Shown here piece by piece: positions 43,989-49,385 of a DNA stretch of 49,385 nucleotides (positions are counted from its first letter, which is position 1; each line of letters begins with the position of its first letter). The position numbers and the translations under genes were made by a program. Source of the DNA: Actinomycetes bacterium (lineage in GTDB: Bacteria; Actinomycetota; Actinomycetes; Actinomycetales; Microbacteriaceae); contig JAKPAC010000009.1 in NCBI GenBank assembly GCA_029779645.1, positions 1-49,385 on the forward strand. Direction: 5' to 3'. Below the pieces are notes generated by a model that was given only the letters and a program-made list of their open reading frames with translations, did no database searches and was not told the DNA's origin.

Positions 43989-45031
43989 CAGCTGCCGGGC
44001 TCGGCTTCCCACCCCAGCGCCGACTCGGCCGGGATCGGCAGGGCCTCGAGCAGCGGATCGGCGCAGATGGCGTCGACGAGCTGCCGCGAGCCCGCGACGA
44101 TCGTCGAGTCGAAGTCGACCTCGGTGACCAGCACCCAGGCCCGGTCCTCGGGCCAGATCATGCTCGGCGACTGCGTGAACCAGGGCGTGCCGGCGTCGGT
44201 CCACGGCACGCGCTCGGGCCACGAGGCATCCGCGAACTCGTCGATGCCCCCGGCGAACAGCACGTGCCCGCGGTTCGGCAGCTCGAGGCGCGGGCCGCGC
44301 GAGACCTCGTCTGGGAGCACGCCCGGGATCCAGCGCTCCTTGGCGTAGCCGTCGTTCCAGGGGTTGTGGATGCTGCGAGCCTTCATGGCCTCGAGCGAGG
44401 TGTAGGCGAACCCGCCGGTGGCCGACGTTGCGGGTGCGACCGCGGGTTCGCCGTCGGTGACGGCGGCCCCGGCCCCGGCCCCTGCGCCGGTCCAGCCGAA
44501 CGACGCGCTCGCCGACACCGAGCCCCTGAACCCGAGCAGGCCGCCCCAGCCCTCCCAGATCGTGATCCCGCCGGCGTGCGGGGTGCTCGTGTGCGCGGCC
44601 AGCAGCGGGGCGATCGCCGCGAGCACGTCGGGGTCGAGCCGCCCCTGCTCGGGCTCGTTGTAGCGCCAGCCCTCGGCGTCTTCGGCGGGGTCGTTGTTGT
44701 ACGGCTCGGCGTAGCCCACCAGGCGACCCCACTGGGTGGTCGGGCGCAGCTGCGCGCCGAACGTGCGGGCAGCCTCGCCCCAGCGCACCTGCTCGGTGTC
44801 GATCTCGGGCTGGGCCCGCTCGAAGGCCTGCCATTCGCGGTGGTGCGCGTCGTGCGGCAGGGGCGGCCAAGCGCGGCCGACCGGGCGTTCGCGGGTCGCG
44901 GGATGCAGGATCCGGGCGTATGCCTCGAAGCCGCGTGGCACGACCATGTGCATCGAGAACGGCGGCTGCCAGGTGCGGTCGAGTCGCTCGCGAAGCCATT
45001 CGCCCGCCGCGACGTCGGGAGTCCACTGCAT
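43988..45031 (-). CDS. Uncharacterised protein (347 aa) coupled to the DUF3137-like gene
   Basis: I do not recognise a domain. The product is soluble, rich in Trp and acidic residues, with conserved-looking stretches TWQPPFSMHMVVPRGFEAYA, RLVGYAEPYNNDP, GGITIWEGWGGLLG, RLELPNRGHVLFAGGI and MIWPEDRAWVLVTEVDFDST. A Gly/Ala-rich linker (AGAGAGAAVTDG) splits it. The WP/WVLVTEVDF part resembles proteins that bind or sense small surface ligands, but that is only an impression. ATG start at 45031. It heads a two-gene minus-strand unit. Confidence 0.7.
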   Translation of the reverse strand: MQWTPDVAAGEWLRERLDRTWQPPFSMHMVVPRGFEAYARILHPATRERPVGRAWPPLPHDAHHREWQAFERAQPEIDTEQVRWGEAARTFGAQLRPTTQWGRLVGYAEPYNNDPAEDAEGWRYNEPEQGRLDPDVLAAIAPLLAAHTSTPHAGGITIWEGWGGLLGFRGSVSASASFGWTGAGAGAGAAVTDGEPAVAPATSATGGFAYTSLEAMKARSIHNPWNDGYAKERWIPGVLPDEVSRGPRLELPNRGHVLFAGGIDEFADASWPERVPWTDAGTPWFTQSPSMIWPEDRAWVLVTEVDFDSTIVAGSRQLVDAICADPLLEALPIPAESALGWEAEPGS

Positions 45032-45160
45032 GCGACCACCCTACGTTGCGCCCGGCGATGCGCCCTCGAGCACCGGTCGCGCCGCCGCCGTGCGCCCGCA
45101 GTGCGCCCGCGTTCGGTGGCGGGCCGGGGGTTTTCGTGCGAGGCGGGCCGTGGCATCCGT

Positions 45161-45166
45161 TACACT
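45161..45166 (+). promoter_or_regulatory. Candidate -10 box (TACACT) of rpsF
   Basis: TACACT lies about 112 nt before the rpsF GTG, leaving a leader of about 105 nt. No clear -35 box. Confidence 0.4.
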
Positions 45167-45223
45167 ATGAAGGTTGCCTCGGTGAACGCGTATTCGCGCC
45201 GACACCCGGGCACGTGCACACAC

Positions 45224-45271
45224 CCTCCTGCTTCCGGGAAATGCCTGGAAGCCGTTCTAGTCCGAAGGAGG
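45224..45271 (+). promoter_or_regulatory. Putative S6:S18-type autoregulatory leader of rpsF
   Basis: CCTCCT (45224-45229) can pair with the rpsF Shine-Dalgarno AGGAGG (45266-45271). Inside lies a second stem, GCTTCC (45230-45235) with GGAAGC (45247-45252), followed by an unpaired CCG. S6:S18 leaders in bacteria use a CCG bulge as mimic of the rRNA site. The structure is inferred by eye. Confidence 0.45.
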
Positions 45272-45278
45272 TGGGTTA

Positions 45279-45659
45279 GTGACGCACCAGTACGAACTCA
45301 TGGTCATCCTTGATCCCGAGATCGATGAGCGCACCGTCGCCCCCAGTCTCGACAAGTTCCTCGCTGTCATCACCAACGATGGTGGCACGATCGACAAGGT
45401 CGACATCTGGGGCCGTCGTCGCCTGGCATACGAGATCCAGAAGAAGACCGAGGGCATCTACGCCGTCGTGAACTTCACCGCGACGAGCGCCGCGACCAAC
45501 GAGCTTGACCGCCAGCTGAAGCTCAGCGAGGCCGTCATGCGCACCAAGGTGCTGCGCGCTGAGGAAGGCTTCGCACAGGTCGCCGCCGAGGCGAAGCGTG
45601 CCGAGGAGAAGGCCGCTCGCAAGGCTGCCACGGCTGACTCGGCCGCAAAGGACGCGTAA
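45279..45659 (+). CDS. rpsF: 30S ribosomal protein S6
   Basis: 126 residues. Family features are the start [19 protein letters not shown] and the core [19 protein letters not shown]. The C-terminus is extended by about 25 residues of Ala/Lys/Glu repeats. S6 binds 16S rRNA together with S18, which is encoded in the same operon. GTG start with AAGGAGG 7 nt upstream. A possible autoregulatory hairpin covers the ribosome binding site. Confidence 0.96.
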   Translation: MTHQYELMVILDPEIDERTVAPSLDKFLAVITNDGGTIDKVDIWGRRRLAYEIQKKTEGIYAVVNFTATSAATNELDRQLKLSEAVMRTKVLRAEEGFAQVAAEAKRAEEKAARKAATADSAAKDA

Positions 45660-45664
45660 CGCAG

Positions 45665-46168
45665 ATGGCCGGCGAAACCGTCATCACCGTCGTGGGTAAC
45701 CTCACGGCCGACCCCGAGCTGCGGTACACGCAGGGCGGGCTGCCGGTGGCGAACTTCACCATCGCCTCCACTCCGCGCAATTTCGACCGCCAGTCGAACG
45801 AGTGGAAAGACGGCGAGGCCCTCTTCCTGCGTGCGAGCGTGTGGCGCGACTTTGCCGAGCACGTCGCGGGCTCGCTGACGAAGGGCATGCGCGTGATCGC
45901 CACGGGCCGCCTGAAGCAGCGCAGCTACGAGACGCGCGAGGGCGAGAAGCGCACCGCGTTCGAACTCGAGATCGACGAGATCGGCCCCTCGCTGCGCTAC
46001 GCGACCGCTCAGGTCACGCGTGCCACATCGGGCGGGGGCGGTGGCCGCGGTCAGGGTGGCATGAACCAGGTGGCCGAAGAGCCGTGGGCCGCATCCGGTC
46101 CCGCGAGCTCGGGCACCGACGCCTGGAGCACGCCCGGTGCCGGCTACGGCGACGACACCCCCTTCTGA
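45665..46168 (+). CDS. ssb: Single-stranded DNA-binding protein
   Basis: 167 residues. The OB fold occupies about 1-110 ([67 protein letters not shown]). A Gly-rich linker leads to the acidic tip GYGDDTPF, which recruits replication and repair partners. ATG start 5 bp after the rpsF stop. It coats ssDNA at the fork. Confidence 0.96.
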   Translation: MAGETVITVVGNLTADPELRYTQGGLPVANFTIASTPRNFDRQSNEWKDGEALFLRASVWRDFAEHVAGSLTKGMRVIATGRLKQRSYETREGEKRTAFELEIDEIGPSLRYATAQVTRATSGGGGGRGQGGMNQVAEEPWAASGPASSGTDAWSTPGAGYGDDTPF

Positions 46169-46183
46169 TCTCACATTGATATA

Positions 46184-46210
46184 GCGGATGCCTGGGCAAC
46201 CGGCATCCGC
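46184..46210 (+). other. Hairpin between ssb and rpsR
   Basis: GCGGATGCC and GGCATCCGC form a perfect 9-bp stem with a 9-nt loop, 20 bp before the rpsR start. It could attenuate or stabilise the mRNA. Confidence 0.5.
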
Positions 46211-46230
46211 CCCACAAAAAGGACACAACT

Positions 46231-46491
46231 ATGGCTGGAAAGTCGAGCGGCGACCGCCGCAAGCCGATCCGCGGCAAGGGTGCGAAGAACGCAGCCCCCG
46301 CGAAGGCGATTCGTGTCGGCGTCATTGACTACAAGGACGTCGCAACGCTTCGCAAGTTCATCTCGGAGCGCGGGAAGATCCGCGCGCGTCGCATCACCGG
46401 CGTCTCCGTCCAGGAACAGCGTCTCATCGCGCGGGCCGTCAAGAACGCCCGCGAGATGGCACTGCTCCCCTACTCCGGCGCCGGCCGGTAA
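46231..46491 (+). CDS. rpsR: 30S ribosomal protein S18
   Basis: 86 residues. Family motifs are [19 protein letters not shown] and [20 protein letters not shown]. The N-terminus is basic ([17 protein letters not shown]). It lacks the cysteine ligands of the zinc-binding C+ form, so it is a C- paralogue or the only copy; which one cannot be told here. AAAAGGA precedes the ATG. Confidence 0.96.
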   Translation: MAGKSSGDRRKPIRGKGAKNAAPAKAIRVGVIDYKDVATLRKFISERGKIRARRITGVSVQEQRLIARAVKNAREMALLPYSGAGR

Positions 46492-46503
46492 GGGGCTGCC
46501 GAT

Positions 46504-46956
46504 ATGTCGAAGCTGATTCTTACGAACGAGGTTGCCGGTCTCGGCAGCGCCGGTGACGTCGTCGAGGTCAAGGCCGGGTACGCCCGCAACTACCTCGTCC
46601 CCCAGGGCTTCGCCGTGGCCTGGAGCCGCGGCGGCGAGAAGCAGGTTGCGCAGATCCGCGCGGCCCGCGACGCCCGCATCATCCACGTGCTCGAAGACGC
46701 GCAGGCCCTCAAGGCCGCGCTCGAGGGCACCAAGGTCAAGCTGGCCGTCAAGGCCGGCGCCGAGGGTCGCCTCTTCGGTTCGGTCAAGCCGGGCGCCGTC
46801 GCTGACGCCGTCAAGGCCGCCGGCCTGGGCGAGCTCGACAAGCGCAAGGTGCACATCACCTCGCCGATCAAGGTCGTCGGCGACCACGAGGCGACCATTC
46901 GTCTGCACGACGAGGTTGTCGCAGTGATCAAGCTGCAGGTGGTCGCGGCCAAGTAG
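46504..46956 (+). CDS. rplI: 50S ribosomal protein L9
   Basis: 150 residues. N-domain: [20 protein letters not shown] and [18 protein letters not shown]; a long connecting helix; C-domain with [17 protein letters not shown] and [16 protein letters not shown]. It starts 12 bp after rpsR and is followed by a strong UUCG-loop hairpin that ends this ribosomal operon. Confidence 0.96.
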   Translation: MSKLILTNEVAGLGSAGDVVEVKAGYARNYLVPQGFAVAWSRGGEKQVAQIRAARDARIIHVLEDAQALKAALEGTKVKLAVKAGAEGRLFGSVKPGAVADAVKAAGLGELDKRKVHITSPIKVVGDHEATIRLHDEVVAVIKLQVVAAK

Positions 46957-46996
46957 CTGCAACCATGCGGGTGCGCAGCAATGCGCGCTCGCGACA

Positions 46997-47030
46997 CAGA
47001 AGGCGCGGGGCTTCGGCTCCGCGCCTTCTG
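46997..47030 (+). terminator. Terminator hairpin after rplI with TTCG tetraloop
   Basis: CAGAAGGCGCGG pairs with CCGCGCCTTCTG, then a G-T pair and GC-TTCG-GC close the loop; about 15 paired positions in all. No T-run follows. Confidence 0.65.
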
Positions 47031-47206
47031 GCGTTGGTGGGGCGTGTACGGGACCGTGCGGGGCGGTGGGTCTGCGGCCGGTGTCGGAGCATCCCGTGCG
47101 TGCTGCGCCGCGCGGGCGCGGGCCTGCGGCACCCGAATTCCGCGTGTTTTCGGGGTCGCAGATTTCTCGCGAGAATTCGTCTCGAAAACTTGCGCTGGAG
47201 CCGAAT
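47031..47206. other. Non-coding spacer before the DnaA-box cluster
   Basis: GC-rich at first, then with lower GC from about 47150. It contains a 12-bp perfect palindrome TTCTCGCGAGAA (47164-47175) nested between GTTTTCG and CGAAAAC. I see no gene. Confidence 0.5.
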
Positions 47207-47404
47207 TTGTGCACAGTCTCCACCGCGCGCCCAAACCTTCAATGCGGACTTTAACCACAGTTTCATCCACACTGTGTGGAAAAGAAAAACCCTGGTCAAA
47301 TGGTACATATTCATGGATGCCGCGGAGAATTCCCACAGTTATGCACAGGTGTTACTCACAGCATGCACGGCGTTTCTCCCACAGTGTCCACAGAGTTATC
47401 CACA
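47207..47404. promoter_or_regulatory. Cluster of DnaA-box-like sites with AT-rich core upstream of dnaB
   Basis: Sites seen: TTGTGCACA (47207-47215), TTAACCACA (47251), TCATCCACA (47263-47271), TGTGGAAAA (47275-47283, reverse), TTATGCACA (47339-47347), TTACTCACA (47352), GTGTCCACA (47384-47392) and perfect TTATCCACA (47396-47404). An AT-rich stretch (about 47278-47316) lies in the middle. It resembles oriC in density, and may titrate DnaA or control dnaB. Confidence 0.6.
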
Positions 47405-47587
47405 GGCCAAGTTGCGGCTGCGGGAGCCCGTGCATAGCGTTGGGGAGCGTCTCGGTGCGGACTTGTCCATCGAGCGCGATCTCCCCGATGTCCGGGGCAT
47501 CTGATGAGATGCCGGCAGGTGCACAACACCGGCCGCGCATCCGCGCGAATCGGTCGGTGCACACCGGCCGAGAAGGGGAGCAGCAGC

Positions 47588-48964
47588 GTGTCGGTTGCCG
47601 ATCTGGGAATCACGGATGAGCGCATGGGCGGACCCGCCCGCGGCATGGAGCGCACGCCCCCGCACGACATGCTCGCTGAGCAGAGCGCCCTGGGCGGCAT
47701 GCTGCTGTCGAAGGACGCCGTCGCCGATGTCATCGAGTCGGTCAAGGGCATCGACTTCTACGTGCCCAAGCACGAGGTCATCTTCGAGGCGCTGCTCACG
47801 CTGTACTCGCACGGTGAGCCCACCGATGTGGTCACCGTCACCGACGAGCTGATCAAGACCGGCGAGCTCTCCCGCGCCGGCGGCGCCGAATACCTGCACA
47901 CGCTCACCTCGATCGTGCCGACGGCCGCCAACGCCGGCTACTACGCGCAGATCGTCGCCGAGCGCGCGATGCTGCGCCGGCTCGTCGAGGCAGGCACCCG
48001 CATCGTGCAGATGGGCTACTCGGGGCAGGGCGAGGCGCTCGACCTGGTGAACAACGCGCAGGCCGAGATCTACGGCATCACCGGCAACGACGCCGCCGAA
48101 GACTACGTGCCGCTGACGGTGGCGGTCGACGCGGCCGTCGACGAGATCGAGGCCGCGCGCGGGCGCGATGGCCAGATGACCGGCATCCCGACCGGCTTCT
48201 CGGGGCTCGACCAGCTCACCAACGGCCTGCACCCCGGCCAGATGATCATCATCGCGGCGCGACCGGCGATGGGTAAGTCGACGCTCGCGCTCGACTTCGC
48301 CCGCGCCTCGGCGATCAAGAACGACATGCCGACGATCTTCTTCTCGCTCGAGATGGGGCGCAGCGAGATCGCGATGCGCCTGATGAGCGCCGAGGGCGCC
48401 ATCCCGCTGCAGAACATGCGCAAGGGCCAGCTCGACCAGCGCGACTGGACGACGATCGCCGCGGTGCGCGGGCGCATCAACGATGCGCCGCTCTACATCG
48501 ACGACAGCCCCAACATGACCCTCGTCGAGATCCGCGCGAAGTGCCGCCGCCTCAAGCAGCGCGTGGGGCTGAAGATGGTCGTCATCGACTACCTCCAGCT
48601 CATGACGAGCGGCAAGCGCGTCGAGTCGCGCCAGCAGGAGGTCTCGGAGTTCTCGCGCGCGCTCAAGCTGCTCGCCAAGGAGCTCGGCGTGCCCGTGATC
48701 GCGCTCTCGCAGCTGAACCGTGGCCCCGAGCAGCGCGCCGACAAGAAGCCCGCGCTCTCCGACCTGCGTGAGTCGGGCTCGATCGAGCAGGACGCCGACA
48801 TGGTGGTGCTGCTGCACCGCGAGGCGGCCTACGAGAAAGACAGCCCGCGCGCGGGCGAGGCCGACCTCATCGTGGCGAAGCACCGCAACGGCCCCACCGA
48901 CACCATCACGGTGGCGTTCCAGGGGCACTTCTCGCGGTTCACGGATATGGCCCCGGAGGTTTAA
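47588..48964 (+). CDS. dnaB: Replicative DNA helicase DnaB
   Basis: 458 residues. The N-terminal domain (about 20-125) starts HDMLAEQSALGGMLLSKDAV; the RecA-like motor has Walker A ARPAMGKSTLALDFA (Lys about 230), Walker B KMVVIDYLQLM and the arginine region DLRESGSIEQDADMVVLLHR. It unwinds DNA ahead of the fork as a hexamer. The GTG start has AAGGGGAG upstream; homology begins near here. No intein is present, unlike in many actinobacterial dnaB genes. Confidence 0.96.
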   Translation: MSVADLGITDERMGGPARGMERTPPHDMLAEQSALGGMLLSKDAVADVIESVKGIDFYVPKHEVIFEALLTLYSHGEPTDVVTVTDELIKTGELSRAGGAEYLHTLTSIVPTAANAGYYAQIVAERAMLRRLVEAGTRIVQMGYSGQGEALDLVNNAQAEIYGITGNDAAEDYVPLTVAVDAAVDEIEAARGRDGQMTGIPTGFSGLDQLTNGLHPGQMIIIAARPAMGKSTLALDFARASAIKNDMPTIFFSLEMGRSEIAMRLMSAEGAIPLQNMRKGQLDQRDWTTIAAVRGRINDAPLYIDDSPNMTLVEIRAKCRRLKQRVGLKMVVIDYLQLMTSGKRVESRQQEVSEFSRALKLLAKELGVPVIALSQLNRGPEQRADKKPALSDLRESGSIEQDADMVVLLHREAAYEKDSPRAGEADLIVAKHRNGPTDTITVAFQGHFSRFTDMAPEV

Positions 48965-49004
48965 GGCGCTGTAGGTTTTTTTCGAAGTTGTCCATTTCGC
49001 AGAT

Positions 49005-49037
49005 GAAATGTCCACGGTGTGTCCATCTGGACATTTC
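49005..49037. repeat. Perfect 10-bp inverted repeat
   Basis: GAAATGTCCA (49005-49014) and TGGACATTTC (49028-49037) with a 13-nt spacer. A further TCCATTTC just upstream (about 48991) can pair with the left arm. Multiple TGTCCA copies of this kind are seen at the ends of some insertion sequences; no transposase is nearby. Confidence 0.7.
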
Positions 49038-49114
49038 TGAGTACCGAGTTCGTTCGCACCATTTGGTTGAGTGTCAAGTGGACTCCGCCTCGATGGCGTC
49101 AGTCATGGTCGCCT

Positions 49115-49136
49115 GGTAGCGCCGGTTGGCGCTACC
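49115..49136. other. Perfect hairpin in the dnaB-TIR spacer
   Basis: GGTAGCGCC and GGCGCTACC form a 9-bp stem with loop GGTT. No T-run follows. Role unknown. Confidence 0.55.
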
Positions 49137-49276
49137 GACCTCGATCCCGCCCGGTGTCAGGCCCACCGCGCTCGGCGCGACTCCCGGTGCCGCCGAGCTG
49201 GGCGAGCACACAGCTGTCGCAAGTGTGGGCGGGCGAGGTTGCGACGCGCGATAAGCTCCGCCGATAGTGTTTCCAC

Positions 49277-49385
49277 GTGGTAATGGACTCCTATGACGCC
49301 TTCATCTCACATAGGTCGACGTCAAAGGTTCAGGCCCGCCGCGTCAAGGCCGCGTTGGAGCGATTCGCCCAGCCCAAGAAGGGTG
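49277..49385 (+). CDS. TIR-domain protein, N-terminus only (cut by window end)
   Basis: The frame is open to the last base. The product reads MDSYDAFISHRSTSK and continues VQARRVKAALERFAQPKKG. YDAFISH and the following helix with LERFAQP match the opening beta-strand and first helix of bacterial TIR domains, which often hydrolyse NAD in antiphage defence or signalling. TAGTGT (49265-49270) lies 6 nt before GTG 49277, and GTG-GTA-ATG are consecutive in-frame codons, so the start is GTG 49277 (leaderless) or ATG 49283. The rest of the gene and its partners are outside the window. Confidence 0.7.
   Translation, partial: MVMDSYDAFISHRSTSKVQARRVKAALERFAQPKKG

Larger units (their letters stand above)
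48965..49276. other. Repeat-rich spacer between dnaB and the TIR gene
   Basis: A T7 run (about 48976-48982) follows the dnaB stop. TGTCCA occurs at 48989, 49009 and 49021, and hairpins lie at 49005-49037 and 49115-49136. I see no complete gene; a minus-strand frame ending at 49074 has protein-like content over its last roughly 35 codons but no start. Confidence 0.5.

Noticed and set aside
47588..48964. Intein in dnaB (and in gyrA)
   Set aside because: Both proteins are of normal length and continuous through the Walker A and active-site regions.
49019..49267. Plus-strand 82-codon frame in the dnaB-TIR spacer
   Set aside because: Trp/Arg/Pro/Ser-rich content, no ribosome binding site and no domain; it overlaps hairpins and looks like chance.
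48965..49276. Complete insertion sequence between dnaB and the TIR gene
   Set aside because: Only inverted repeats and a short coding-like remnant are present; there is no transposase and no matching right end in the window.

Overview
The window is about 49 kb of very GC-rich DNA. Its gene order is that of an actinobacterial chromosome around the replication origin, and the closest fit I can suggest is family Microbacteriaceae. The reasons are the pknAB/rodA/pbpA/FHA cluster, the crgA - rhomboid - cyclophilin block, gyrB-gyrA-DUF3566 followed by tRNA-Ile and tRNA-Ala, and the series rpmH-rnpA-yidD-yidC-khpB-rsmG-parA-parB, trxA-trxB-murJ, and rpsF-ssb-rpsR-rplI-dnaB. I do not assign a genus.

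Layout. (1) 1-967: the end of an integrated element, with a tyrosine recombinase next to the 3' end of tRNA-Leu(CAG). (2) 1269-10458: a cell-shape and signalling operon (FhaA, FhaB, PP2C phosphatase, RodA, PbpA, PknA, PknB), mostly joined by 4-nt ATGA/GTGA overlaps. (3) 10518-16204: class E sortase, a 51-residue membrane protein and a PabA/TrpG-like amidotransferase in one coupled minus-strand unit, then CrgA, rhomboid, cyclophilin, a small membrane protein, a NUDIX hydrolase, tRNA-Ala, tRNA-Ile and DUF3566. (4) 16210-26366: gyrA, gyrB, dciA-like, recF, dnaN, oriC and dnaA, all on the minus strand. (5) 26675-32420: rpmH to parB on the plus strand, with four parS sites in about 1.06 kb. Gene direction changes at 26.4-26.7 kb, as expected beside a bidirectional origin. 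(6) 32553-38366: trxA, trxB, murJ and a large DUF6049-like envelope protein on the minus strand. (7) 38462-45031: a methyltransferase, the CCA-adding enzyme and poorly characterised minus-strand genes (SHOCT, DUF6325-like, DUF3137-like and an unknown partner). (8) 45279-48964: rpsF, ssb, rpsR, rplI and dnaB. (9) 48965-49385: a spacer rich in inverted repeats, then the first codons of a TIR-domain protein cut by the window edge.

Most of the window is conserved housekeeping sequence. The points most worth a second look are: an oriC-like cluster of DnaA boxes with an AT-rich core about 22 kb from oriC, directly upstream of dnaB; a further DnaA-box cluster between crgA and the rhomboid gene; parS sites that sit inside coding sequence and are translated into peptides at both ends of RsmG and in ParA; a 36-bp perfect palindrome around one parS; several starts that look leaderless (TANNNT followed 5-8 nt later by the start codon); a possible S6:S18 autoregulatory leader on rpsF; and the truncated TIR gene at the right edge, which may open a defence or accessory region.
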